This document shows, one piece after another, positions 1-7,741 of a stretch of DNA of 43,099 nt. Below the pieces are notes generated by a model, which saw nothing but the letters and a program-made list of their open reading frames with translations, ran no database searches and was not told the origin of the DNA. Origin of the DNA: Planctomycetota bacterium (GTDB lineage: Bacteria > Planctomycetota > SZUA-567 > H5-PLA8); assembly GCA_023150555.1 (NCBI GenBank), contig JAKLKQ010000058.1, forward strand, positions 1 to 43,099. Direction: 5' to 3'. Position numbers and translations under genes: made by a program. The first letter of the stretch is position 1; every line of letters begins with the position of its first letter.

Positions 1-198
1 GACACCCGCCTCTCTTCCTACTTCTGTCCCACTTTCCTAGACGTTGAACAATGGTACCGTTCGATGGCGCTTTTTGAGGCAGATACGGCTAGCTTTGGTA
101 GAAGTGCCCACGGCCCCGTCCTGAAAACTCCTCTGGCGATTGGTCACGGAGCAGCGGGAGTACAGCCTAAAATTCAGGGTCTGATCCTGGCGGCATAG
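1..198 (+). CDS. Possible 3' end of a gene cut by the window edge
   Basis: Frame 1 is open from the first base to a TAG at 196-198, giving 65 codons without a start at the edge. The translation contains the stretches YFCPTFLDVEQWYRSMALFE and GHGAAGVQPKIQG, which look protein-like, but I do not recognise a family. An internal ATG at 64 would give only 44 residues. It lies just upstream of the IS3 element, so it may be the tail of a neighbouring gene or a relic. The evidence is only an uninterrupted frame, so confidence is low. Confidence 0.25.
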   Translation, partial: DTRLSSYFCPTFLDVEQWYRSMALFEADTASFGRSAHGPVLKTPLAIGHGAAGVQPKIQGLILAA

Positions 199-261
199 AG
201 GATGAGGCCCCTCCAGCAGCAGTTTTACCCCCTACCTCTACGCCAACCCGGGTCCCTGGAC

Positions 262-287
262 TAGCCTTCCCCACGAACAGTGGACGC
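262..287 (+). repeat. Left terminal inverted repeat of the IS3 element
   Basis: This 26-bp segment contains TTCCCCACGAACAGTGGACG. Its reverse complement recurs at 1482-1507 with one mismatch. In IS3-family elements such ends are bound by the OrfAB transposase. Confidence 0.85.
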
Positions 288-329
288 ACCAGGGGGACTT
301 GTTAAGGTCTCCGGAAGGGAGCGTTCACG

Positions 330-611
330 ATGAAACGGACCTACACAGCGGAATTCCGTGCCTCGGCGGTAGCCTTGGTGCTCGAAGAGAAGTACAGCTT
401 CAAGGACGCGGCATCGCGTCTAGGCATCAACGTCCAGACCCTTCGATACTGGGTCAAGTTGCACCGGAAGAAAGAGGGCGTTAAGGCGCCGCAGCAGGAG
501 CAGGATCTGCGCAAGCGCATCGTCGAGTTGGAGCGGGAGAACCGGCGGCTGACGATGGAGCGCGACATTTTAAAAAAAGCAACGGCGTACTTCGCGAAGG
601 AACAGCCGTGA
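330..611 (+). CDS. IS3-family transposase OrfA (helix-turn-helix subunit)
   Basis: This 93-residue OrfA binds the IS ends. An N-terminal helix-turn-helix is visible (residues ~5-50, KRTYTAEFRASAVALVLEE through LGINVQTLRYWV). A leucine-zipper-like coiled coil follows (residues ~55-85, RKRIVELERENRRLTMERDI), as in IS911/IS3 OrfA. The end LKKATAYFAKE is typical of the family. A run of seven A at 572-578 forms an A-AAA-AAA slippery site in the OrfA frame. The -1 frame from there is open into OrfB, so a fused OrfAB can be made by programmed frameshifting. OrfA and OrfB also overlap by four bases. Confidence 0.92.
   Translation: MKRTYTAEFRASAVALVLEEKYSFKDAASRLGINVQTLRYWVKLHRKKEGVKAPQQEQDLRKRIVELERENRRLTMERDILKKATAYFAKEQP
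572..579 (+). promoter_or_regulatory. Programmed -1 ribosomal frameshift site in the transposase
   Basis: The OrfA reading TTA AAA AAA G permits both tRNAs to slip back one base on the A-run. OrfB lies exactly in the -1 frame (608 and 578 are both 2 modulo 3), and no stop occurs between the slip site and the OrfB start. IS3-family elements use this to make the full OrfAB transposase. Confidence 0.7.
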
Positions 612-1468
612 CCTTCGCTTGGATCGAAAGTCATCGTCATGCGTTCCCGGTTCGAGCGATGTGCGATACGCTGGACGTGAGCGCCAGCGGCTTCTACGCG
701 TGCCGGGTGCGCAGGCCGGGGCCGCGCCAGCGCCGCCGGGAAGTGCTGCGCAAGCAGATTGCCGAAGTGCATGTTCAGACGCGTGGTGTGTACGGTTCGC
801 CGCAGGTGCACCGCGACCTGGCGGCTCGGGGCGTACGGGTCTGCGAGAACACGGTCGCCAGACTCATGCGCGCCGACGGGCTGCGCTCCAAGCGCGTGAA
901 GCGATTCGTGCCGCGTACGACCGAGTCGAAGCACGCTTTCCAGGTGGCGCAGAATCTGTTGGATCGCGATTTCAAGGCCGATTCCCCGAACCGAAAGTGG
1001 GTTTGCGACATTACGTACGTGCCCACGCAGGAAGGCTGGCTGTATCTGGCCGCCGTGCTCGATCTGTACAGCCGGAAGATCGTCGGGTGGAGCATGGCGG
1101 ACCATCTGCGCGTAACGTTGGTCGAAGAGGCCTTGAAGATGGCGCTGGCGCGGCGTACACCAACCGGCGAGGTGCTGCATCATTCGGACCGCGGCGTGCA
1201 GTACGCATGCGACGACTACCAGCGGCTGCTTAAGACGCACGGCCTGGTCTGCAGCATGAGTCGCACCGGCGACTGCTACGACAATGCGGCGATGGAAAGT
1301 TTTTGGAGTACCCTGAAGACAGAGCTGGTCCATCATGCGAAGTTTGCGAGTCGCGCAGAAGCGCGGCGAGCCCTTTTCGATTACATGGAGGTATTCTACA
1401 ACCGGCAGCGCAGGTACAGTTCAATCGGCTATGTCAGCCCCGAGACGTTCGAGGCGGCCTTGAACTGA
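608..1468 (+). CDS. IS3-family transposase OrfB (DDE integrase core)
   Basis: This 286-residue DDE/rve-type catalytic subunit has an HTH_21-like region (residues ~45-100). The integrase core then follows. The first Asp is in KWVCDITYVPT, the second in HHSDRGVQY, and the Glu is in DNAAMESFWSTLKTEL. The terminal YNRQRRYSSIGYVSPETFE is diagnostic of the family. The annotated GTG at 608 overlaps the OrfA stop. In vivo the protein is probably produced mainly as OrfAB by frameshifting. There is no truncation and no missing catalytic residue. Confidence 0.93.
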   Translation: MTFAWIESHRHAFPVRAMCDTLDVSASGFYACRVRRPGPRQRRREVLRKQIAEVHVQTRGVYGSPQVHRDLAARGVRVCENTVARLMRADGLRSKRVKRFVPRTTESKHAFQVAQNLLDRDFKADSPNRKWVCDITYVPTQEGWLYLAAVLDLYSRKIVGWSMADHLRVTLVEEALKMALARRTPTGEVLHHSDRGVQYACDDYQRLLKTHGLVCSMSRTGDCYDNAAMESFWSTLKTELVHHAKFASRAEARRALFDYMEVFYNRQRRYSSIGYVSPETFEAALN

Positions 1469-1481
1469 TCCGTCTCCCAGC

Positions 1482-1507
1482 GCGTCCACTGTTCGTGGGG
1501 AAGCCTA
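1482..1507 (-). repeat. Right terminal inverted repeat of the IS3 element
   Basis: Mirror copy of the left repeat with one mismatch (C at 1504 against the expected G). It begins 13 bp after the OrfB stop, the normal spacing for the family. Confidence 0.85.
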
Positions 1508-1739
1508 CGGTCTCATTCATCTGTCTCCGCGTATCGAATCTGAACCTCATCATCAACAAAAATATGGGGCGGCTGCAAATAATCTTTCACCTCCGGTTCC
1601 GAATAACTATGGGGCTTTTGTCAGCGGCAAATCCTGCCATCGTGCCATCGTTGGAGCAACCGCCATAACTCACCGTTACCTTGGGGACGGTATCGTTCTT
1701 GACTTCAAGGACGAAAAGCTCAGCCATCAGCCGCACTGA
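1506..1739 (+). pseudogene. Open-frame remnant, possible 3' end of a gene split by the IS
   Basis: Reading from TAC at 1506 to TGA at 1737-1739 gives about 77 codons without a stop. The frame includes protein-like segments such as NNYGAFVSGKSCHRAIVG and HRYLGDGIVLDFKDEKLS. There is no convincing start, and the frame stays open back into the right end of the IS. It may be the 3' part of a gene whose front was displaced by the insertion. No family recognised. A chance open frame is possible. Confidence 0.25.
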
Positions 1740-1990
1740 CGCGCGTAGATTGCCGTCACCCTAAGAATGCAAGTTGCTCTGAAGGCTGAACTGCACAAGC
1801 TGACAAAATGAGGACACAAAGTACAGATTTCAATTTACATGCCAAGTATTCATTTAATCTTGCGCACCGCATTGATAAATATACTATTGATATCACAATC
1901 TAGTCACAATTGCTCAGTCGCCTAAAGACGAAGGGGGTGTCAAAGGGCTCATTTCTGAACAAAAGGATCCTTGTCGTCTGGAGACGAACC
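1740..1990 (+). promoter_or_regulatory. AT-rich leader and probable promoter region of the porin gene
   Basis: Base composition drops sharply to AT-rich here, especially 1800-1910, which usually marks a promoter. A TATACT hexamer at 1880-1885 could be a -10 box, but no good -35 partner lies 16-18 bp upstream, so the assignment is weak. Together with the remnant at 1506-1739 this fills the gap between the IS and the porin. I see no RNA gene or further coding frame. Confidence 0.3.
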
Positions 1991-3466
1991 ATGGTGTTCG
2001 GTACGCGAATAGTATTTTCCATCTTGCTGTTGGGCTTCACTACTCGTGCATCTACTGGCGAGGATCGGGCAAAGCCGGATGCAAATCAGGAGGGCCAGAC
2101 GCCTGTAAAGAAGGAAGCAGCGGCCGAAGCGCCGCCGCCACCTCCAGGCCCGATGCCGGACCTTTTTGGCGGCCCCATCGACAAGCGCCCGAAGCTGACC
2201 GGAAACTGGGATGATGTCCGCAACAAGATGGCGATGAAGGGTGTAATCGCGGACATCGATCTTACAGCCGTTTTTCAGCACCAGGCGGCAGGCGGCTCGC
2301 ATTCGGACTCCCTGCTGCGCATCGGTCCTGGAAGAAATGAGGACGATGCGGAGTTCATGGGCCTGGGCGAGATCTCGCTCATTTTCGATATGAACCGGAC
2401 CGGCCTTTGGAAGGATGGCATTTTCAAGTTCAATGCTGTAGGCCGTTTCGGGGACTCACTGACTTTTCGAAGCGGATCGCTTCTCTCAACCAATATTAAT
2501 GCAATTGTTCCAGCCGACGAAATCGACAAGGAGATTTTCGACATCACCAACTTTTCGTACACGCATTTTATTATTCCAAAGTTCGCGCTCTTTGGCGGGC
2601 TCCTGAATACGTTTACTGGTGATGCGACGCCTTTCAGCGGCTCTCAGAAGGGGAAGTCGGACTTCCTGCATACCGACCTCAACGTCAACACGGTTGCGTT
2701 TGGTTATGTTCCCTACAAGACCATAGGTGGCGGCTTTATTGCTCTGCCGCACCCCAAAATTACATTCATCACCACCGCGATGAACCGCAAGGAAATGTCA
2801 GGTCACGGACCCTTCGATGCCAACAGCTATAATGGAGTGACGGTAGCCAGCGAGCTGTACGTTTTACATTCCATAGGCAATAAGCCTGGTGGCCAGATGT
2901 TCGGCTTTGGCGCGTCCTGGAACGAGCAGCTTGACCTGGAAGTGCGGCCGATCGATCTGCTCTTCGATGCGATCACCATTCGTCCGCCAACGCTGAAAGA
3001 TAAGCTTGCTCAAAAGCTGGGCATCGAGGATCCGGGCGAAAAGAATTTCACCTGGGGCATTACCTATAACGCTTGGCAGTACATCCAGGTTTTTGAAGGT
3101 GGAGCACCGGGTTGGAGCCCGCTTATGCCCAACGCCCGGCCAAAGGGCTGGGGTGCATTCCTTCGCGCGGGTGCTTCGGACGGTAATCCAAATTTCTTGA
3201 AGTTCACCGTTAGCGGCGGGCTGGCTGGCGATAACCCTGCGCGAAAGCAGGACACCTGGGGTGCGGGAGGGTTCTACCGCAAAAGGAGTGACGTGCTGCT
3301 TCTCAAAGAACTCGGGCTGGGAAGCGAATGCGGCGTTGAGGCGTACTACAACGCAGGTATCACACCTTGGTGTCATGTGTCAGGCCACGTCCAGTACATC
3401 GATACTGGGCTTCCGCGTGCTGACAACGGGATTCTGTTTGGAATCCGGACCAAAATTGACTTTTGA
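1991..3466 (+). CDS. OprB-like carbohydrate-selective outer-membrane porin
   Basis: This 491-residue protein has a signal peptide starting MVFGTRIVFSILLLGFTTRA, then a Pro/Glu-rich linker (PPPPPGP). The opening LTGNWDDVRNKMAMKGVIAD is typical of OprB porins (compare G-D-W-x-x-x-R-x-x-L-x-x-x-G). Alternating beta-strand segments continue to a C-terminal aromatic (TKIDF), the outer-membrane assembly signal. The frame extends upstream to a TTG at 1910. I prefer ATG 1991 because a GGAG lies 7 bases before it and the signal peptide starts there. It is the first gene of a one-strand cluster and would let small solutes, probably sugars, across the outer membrane. The substrate cannot be deduced. Confidence 0.75.
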   Translation: MVFGTRIVFSILLLGFTTRASTGEDRAKPDANQEGQTPVKKEAAAEAPPPPPGPMPDLFGGPIDKRPKLTGNWDDVRNKMAMKGVIADIDLTAVFQHQAAGGSHSDSLLRIGPGRNEDDAEFMGLGEISLIFDMNRTGLWKDGIFKFNAVGRFGDSLTFRSGSLLSTNINAIVPADEIDKEIFDITNFSYTHFIIPKFALFGGLLNTFTGDATPFSGSQKGKSDFLHTDLNVNTVAFGYVPYKTIGGGFIALPHPKITFITTAMNRKEMSGHGPFDANSYNGVTVASELYVLHSIGNKPGGQMFGFGASWNEQLDLEVRPIDLLFDAITIRPPTLKDKLAQKLGIEDPGEKNFTWGITYNAWQYIQVFEGGAPGWSPLMPNARPKGWGAFLRAGASDGNPNFLKFTVSGGLAGDNPARKQDTWGAGGFYRKRSDVLLLKELGLGSECGVEAYYNAGITPWCHVSGHVQYIDTGLPRADNGILFGIRTKIDF

Positions 3467-3492
3467 CAGTTTATCCGGAGAAGGGAGACACC

Positions 3493-3810
3493 GTGGAACT
3501 TGACGCACTGGACATTGCCGCCTTCCTGGTGATTGTGCTTGCCCTCGCTGGAACAGTTGCGATCATCCTGACGCTGGGCGCACTGCCTTACCAGGTGGCG
3601 CGCTCGCGAAGCCATCCTCACGCCGACGCAATCCGGGTGGCCGGCTGGCTGGGTCTCTTCCTCGGCGGGCTTCCCTGGCTGCTCGTGCTCCTTTGGTCCC
3701 TCCTGCCCCCGCACGGTGCGGCAGACGATCCAGATGCGCTGGCGAGGCGTGTGGCCGCCCTGGAGGAAGAGATCCGGGCCCTTCGTGCGCGCGGAGATGC
3801 CCAATCATGA
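3493..3810 (+). CDS. DUF3302 inner-membrane protein, YiaW-like
   Basis: This 105-residue protein has two transmembrane helices (residues ~8-32 and ~50-68, GWLGLFLGGLPWLLVLLWSLL) and a short C-terminal coiled coil (LARRVAALEEEIRALRARG). Its length and layout match the YiaW/DUF3302 family, which is encoded beside the HlyD-type protein YiaV, as here. The GTG at 3493 is chosen because AGAAGGGAG precedes it. An upstream TTG at 3463 in the same frame overlaps the porin stop and lacks such a site. The stop overlaps the next start (ATGA), implying translational coupling. It probably partners the membrane-fusion protein; its biochemical role is unknown. Confidence 0.75.
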   Translation: MELDALDIAAFLVIVLALAGTVAIILTLGALPYQVARSRSHPHADAIRVAGWLGLFLGGLPWLLVLLWSLLPPHGAADDPDALARRVAALEEEIRALRARGDAQS

Positions 3811-5168
3811 TCGCGTTGATCACGCTCTGTTGCGCCACTCCCGTCTGGATGCTCTTCAAGAAAGGTATCCTTAGGCCCACGCTCGCCACCTGTGCCGCGC
3901 TGGGCACCGGTTACAGCCTCTTTCTGGCGGCTCTGATCATCCTGGTCCAGACGGGTGCCCCCGCCAGCTCCATGGTCCAGGTCTACCAGAGCGTTATTCC
4001 GATCGTGCCGAGGGTCGGCGGCCGGGTGCTAGAGGTTCCAGTGGAGGCCAATCGGCCGGTGATGAAGGGCGACCTGCTCCTGCGCATCGATCCGGAGCCC
4101 TTCAAGATTCAGCTGGCGCAGGCAGAGGCGAACGCGGAATCTGCCCGAAAGCGTCTGGCCCAGAACCAGGACAGCCAGGCCGTTGCGTCCGCTCGGGTCG
4201 AGGCGGAGAAGACGAATCTGGCAAAGGCGCAGCAGTCGTGGGAAGCCGCTCGGCAGCAGGTAGCCATCGCGGAACGCCAGCAGAAGTCTCGTCAGGAAAT
4301 CCTCGCTTCCGCATCGGCCGACCTGAGTCGGACCCAGGGCCAGATCAAGATCGCGGAGAAGGAAGTTGGGGACATGCGTAAGCTGGTTGAAAAAGACGCA
4401 GCTCCGCAGGACAGCCTGGAGAAGGCGATCTTCAACCTGGCCACTGTGCGCGCGCAGTTCGAATCGGCTCTGGCCCAGGAACGGCGCTCACGCCTGGATG
4501 CCGAGTCCGTCGCCGAGCTAGAAGGCGCGCGTGCGACCGAAAGGCAGGCGAAACTGGCCGCCGAAAGCCACGCGCTTCTGACCATGGCGGAGGCGGATCT
4601 GCGGAAAGTGCAGGCGGAGGCCGGTATCCTAGCGGAGACGTTAAAGACCGCGGAGGCCGCGCAGGCCAGCGCGCGCCTCGATCTGGCCGAGACCTCTGTT
4701 TACGCTCCGGCCGATGGGTATGTTGCCAACCTGCAGTTGCAGCCGGGTTCCGTGGTCGCCGCCATGCCCACTGCCTCCATGATGTCCTTCGTCTGTGCGG
4801 ACCGAGTCGCCGTTGTGGGATTTTTCCTGGAAAACAGCCTGCGCCACGTCGCGCCGGGCCAGTCCGCGGACCTGGCGCTGGGCCTGCATCCGGGCGCGAC
4901 GATCAAGGCCAGAGTGAATAGCGTCGTGTGGATAACCGGGGAGGGCCAGCTCCTGCCCAGCGGGGCCATTCCTCAAGTTTCCACGCTGCGCTCTGGGGGG
5001 CGATTTGCGGTCAAGTTCGACCTGGATCCCGAGTATGCAGCGTTCCGGCTGCCGGGTGGCGCAACGGGTTCCGCCGCCATCTATACCGATCATGCAACGG
5101 CGATTCACGTCGTTCGGAAGATCATGATGCGCATTCAGACGTGGATGAATTATTTGTTCGGCTCATAG
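3807..5168 (+). CDS. HlyD/EmrA-family membrane-fusion protein, YiaV-like
   Basis: This 453-residue protein has an N-terminal hydrophobic anchor (two segments within residues 1-50). A biotinyl-lipoyl half-domain follows (VPRVGGRVLEVPVEANRPVM), then a long Ala/Gln/Glu-rich coiled-coil hairpin (~residues 95-300). The second lipoyl half is LAETSVYAPADGYVANLQL, and a beta-barrel ends the protein. This is the periplasmic adaptor plan of HlyD/EmrA/YiaV. It is longer than E. coli YiaV because of an extended hairpin. Start ATG 3807 overlaps the stop of the DUF3302 gene. No ABC or MFS pump gene accompanies it, so its partner pump is either encoded elsewhere or not needed, as proposed for YiaV. Confidence 0.85.
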   Translation: MIALITLCCATPVWMLFKKGILRPTLATCAALGTGYSLFLAALIILVQTGAPASSMVQVYQSVIPIVPRVGGRVLEVPVEANRPVMKGDLLLRIDPEPFKIQLAQAEANAESARKRLAQNQDSQAVASARVEAEKTNLAKAQQSWEAARQQVAIAERQQKSRQEILASASADLSRTQGQIKIAEKEVGDMRKLVEKDAAPQDSLEKAIFNLATVRAQFESALAQERRSRLDAESVAELEGARATERQAKLAAESHALLTMAEADLRKVQAEAGILAETLKTAEAAQASARLDLAETSVYAPADGYVANLQLQPGSVVAAMPTASMMSFVCADRVAVVGFFLENSLRHVAPGQSADLALGLHPGATIKARVNSVVWITGEGQLLPSGAIPQVSTLRSGGRFAVKFDLDPEYAAFRLPGGATGSAAIYTDHATAIHVVRKIMMRIQTWMNYLFGS

Positions 5169-5188
5169 GTGCGTTTGTAGCACCTATG
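5164..5188 (+). terminator. Strong hairpin at the stop codon of the HlyD-like gene
   Basis: CATAGGTGC and GCACCTATG form a perfect 9-bp stem around a 7-base loop. The HlyD-like TAG stop sits inside the left arm. No U-run follows, so it is not a standard intrinsic terminator. It may attenuate or stabilise the transcript between this gene and the next. Confidence 0.4.
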
Positions 5189-5278
5189 CGATGGGATGAA
5201 AGCGTGGCGTTTGGACAAATAGGATTTTGGGTGACAAGTGAACAGTTCGGAACGAAAGCGGCAAAGGAGAGGTGTGTC

Positions 5279-7705
5279 ATGGCACAGAACATGAGGTCGC
5301 GATGGATGGAGTGTGCCTTGATTCTGGCTTGTGCGGGATTCATCGCCGAGGTTGAGGCCAAGGACGTCGGATGGCCGCGTGAGTTTAATGCCGACGGCCG
5401 ACGGGTGATCGTTTATCAACCACAGGTTGACTCGTGGAAAGACCACAACAAGATGGTGTTCGTTGCCGCGGTGGAGGTTGTTCCCAAGGACGCCGGAAAG
5501 TCCGCCTACGGCGTTATCCGAGCCGAAACCGACACCGAGACCAACGTGTCCGATCGGACCGTGACCCTGAGCAACCGCAAGATCCTAGACCTTCGCTTTC
5601 CCAACCTTCCCGAAGCCGAGTCAGCGCCGCTCAAGCAGTCGGTGCTGGCCGCCTTACCCCCGCCGGACTGGAAGACCATGGTGATTTCGCTTGACCGGGT
5701 CAACGCCAGTCTACAAGACGCAACGGGCCAACAGCGGAAAGTCGAGGTCAACTACGACCCACCGCGTATTTTCTACAGCGACAAGCCGGCCATCCTGGTC
5801 AGCTTCATCGGCAAACCGCAGTTCAAGGAAGTGCCAGGAACCGGCCTGATGGCTGCTGCCAACACCAATTGGGACGTCTTTCTGGATCCCGCCACGACCA
5901 CCTACTACCTGCTGAACGGTGATCATTGGCTGAGCATTAAAGACGTAAAGAAGGACAAGTGGCAGGCGGTCAAGGATTTGCCCGCAGGCTTCGCCCGGCT
6001 TCCGCAGGATCCGAACTGGGAGGACGTCCGGAAGAACATACCAGGCAAACCGGTATCGGCGATTCCCAAGGTCTGCGTATCAACCACGCCCGCAGAGCTG
6101 ATCGTGACAGACGGCGACCCCGAATTTGCCGTAATCCCCGGCACAACGCTTCTGGAGGTTACCAACACAGACAGCGTTCTCTTCTTCCACGGTGGCGAGC
6201 GGAACTATTATTACCAGGTGGCTGGCCGCTGGTTCCGCGCCGAGGCGCGGTCAGGGCCCTGGAAGGTAGCCTCGCATGACCTGCCCGAAGACTTCAAGAA
6301 CATACCTGACACCGATGCAAACGCATTCGTGAAGGCCACAGTGCCCGGTACCATGGAAGCTAAGGATGCGGTCATTCTCGCTTCGGTACCTCAAAAAACC
6401 ATTATCCAGAAAAAGGAGACCTCTCTCGAGGTCACGTACGATGGATCGCCGCGTTTCGAGTCCATCAAGGGGACGTCCGTGAAGTACGCGCTGAACTCCC
6501 CATTCGATGTCTTTCTGGTGGGCGGTGGTTACTACTGCTGCAGCCAGGGAGTCTGGTACGCCGCGCCCAAGCCCGCCGGCCCATGGGTTATTTGCACCCA
6601 GGTCCCTGACGCGATCTACACCATTCCTCCAAGCGCCCCACAGCACAATGTCACTTATGTTTACGTTTACGACTCCACGCCTGACACTGTTACTGTAGGC
6701 TATACCTCCGGTTACTCGGGCGAATACGTCGCAGCTACGGGGGTCCTGATGTTCGGGTTGGGGATGCTCGCCGGCGCCGCCATCGCCGATGACTGGGACG
6801 ACCACTGCCACGGTTGGTATTACGGGTACCACTGCCATGGCTACTACTACTCCTACGGCTGCGGCGCCGTATATCACCATGGCTACGGCGGGTACTACCG
6901 CGCCGCGCATTGCTACGGTCCCTACGGCGGCGCGGGGCGAGCTGGTTACTACAACCCCTACACGGGCGCCTGGGCTCGTGGCGGCTACGTTTACGGTCCC
7001 GGCGGCGGCGCGGGTTACCGGGCCGGCTACAATCCCTTCACCGACACCTGCGCCGCGCGCGCTGTGGTTAAGACCCCCTACGGATCTTCCGGGCGATTCT
7101 ACGCTGAACGGGGCAACAAGTCGGTCTGGGGCGGGCATGAGTCCGGCGCCCGTGGCACGGTGGGCTGGGCCGAGACCAGCAAGGGCGGCCAGGCCGTGGG
7201 CTGGGACACCGCCCGCGGACAGGGTGCCGTCGCCAAGGACAAGGACGGCAACGTCTACGTCGGCAAGGATGGCAACATCTACAAGAAGGAATCGGACGGC
7301 GGCTGGAGTACGAACAACGGTGGCAACTGGGAGTCGGTCAGCAAGCCTGCGCCGGCGGCATCCACAACGTCTGCCAAGTCCGGCCAGACTACCAAGGAAT
7401 CCGGCTCGCGGACGGACTCTGGCCAAACCCGCCTGGCGAAAACTTCAGAGTCTCGACAGACCTCTGCCGAAACGCGCCCGTCAAAGTCCTCGGAGTCTCG
7501 ACCGGCCACTACCTCGACTACGGACCGCACTTCCAAGTCACACGACACAAGAAGCACGCAGCGCCAGTTGGATTCTGAGGCCGCATCCCGCAATCGCGGT
7601 AACAGGAATACTGAGCGGGCGTCTTCGAGTTGGAGCGGTTCTCGCGCCGGCGGACGATCCTCCTCAGGAGGCGGAAGTCGGAGCAGCGGCAAACGTCGCA
7701 AGTAG
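5279..7705 (+). CDS. Large exported repeat protein with a Tyr/His/Cys/Gly-rich region
   Basis: This 808-residue protein has a signal peptide (cleavage likely after AEVEA, ~residue 27). Residues ~170-460 hold three related ~100-residue modules. Each has an N-x-x-x-V-F/L strand followed by paired Tyr and a WY/WF...GPW motif (RSGPWKVASH, AGPWVICTQ). A hydrophobic segment (~488-505) precedes a Tyr/His/Cys/Gly-rich stretch (~505-600; HCHGWYYGYHCHGYYYSYGC). Gly/Asn-rich repeats follow (DGNVYVGKDGNIYKK), and then a Ser/Thr/Arg-rich basic tail from ~680. GGAGAGG precedes ATG 5279; the frame is open further upstream but overlaps the HlyD gene. Some relatives are labelled carbohydrate-binding family V/XII as far as I recall; I cannot assign a function. 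Confidence 0.7.
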   Translation: MAQNMRSRWMECALILACAGFIAEVEAKDVGWPREFNADGRRVIVYQPQVDSWKDHNKMVFVAAVEVVPKDAGKSAYGVIRAETDTETNVSDRTVTLSNRKILDLRFPNLPEAESAPLKQSVLAALPPPDWKTMVISLDRVNASLQDATGQQRKVEVNYDPPRIFYSDKPAILVSFIGKPQFKEVPGTGLMAAANTNWDVFLDPATTTYYLLNGDHWLSIKDVKKDKWQAVKDLPAGFARLPQDPNWEDVRKNIPGKPVSAIPKVCVSTTPAELIVTDGDPEFAVIPGTTLLEVTNTDSVLFFHGGERNYYYQVAGRWFRAEARSGPWKVASHDLPEDFKNIPDTDANAFVKATVPGTMEAKDAVILASVPQKTIIQKKETSLEVTYDGSPRFESIKGTSVKYALNSPFDVFLVGGGYYCCSQGVWYAAPKPAGPWVICTQVPDAIYTIPPSAPQHNVTYVYVYDSTPDTVTVGYTSGYSGEYVAATGVLMFGLGMLAGAAIADDWDDHCHGWYYGYHCHGYYYSYGCGAVYHHGYGGYYRAAHCYGPYGGAGRAGYYNPYTGAWARGGYVYGPGGGAGYRAGYNPFTDTCAARAVVKTPYGSSGRFYAERGNKSVWGGHESGARGTVGWAETSKGGQAVGWDTARGQGAVAKDKDGNVYVGKDGNIYKKESDGGWSTNNGGNWESVSKPAPAASTTSAKSGQTTKESGSRTDSGQTRLAKTSESRQTSAETRPSKSSESRPATTSTTDRTSKSHDTRSTQRQLDSEAASRNRGNRNTERASSSWSGSRAGGRSSSGGGSRSSGKRRK

Positions 7706-7741
7706 CCGAATTCTACTGTGCGTTTCGGCGGAGATCATACA

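Larger units (their letters stand above)
262..1507 (+). mobile_element. IS3-family insertion sequence, structurally complete
   Basis: Two overlapping transposase frames (330-611 and 608-1468) are bracketed by inverted repeats at 262-287 and 1482-1507. The repeats match at 25 of 26 positions, with the mismatch four bases from the outer end. About 1.25 kb is the usual size for the family. No flanking target duplication of 3-5 bp is evident. The outermost bases are TAG/CTA rather than the common TG/CA, so the true ends may lie a few bases outside these coordinates. Both frames are intact and the catalytic motifs are present, so the element could still be active. Confidence 0.85.

Noticed and set aside
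4928..5278. Upstream extension of the repeat-protein frame
   Set aside because: The frame stays open into the HlyD-like gene, but the signal peptide and Shine-Dalgarno site place the true start at 5279.
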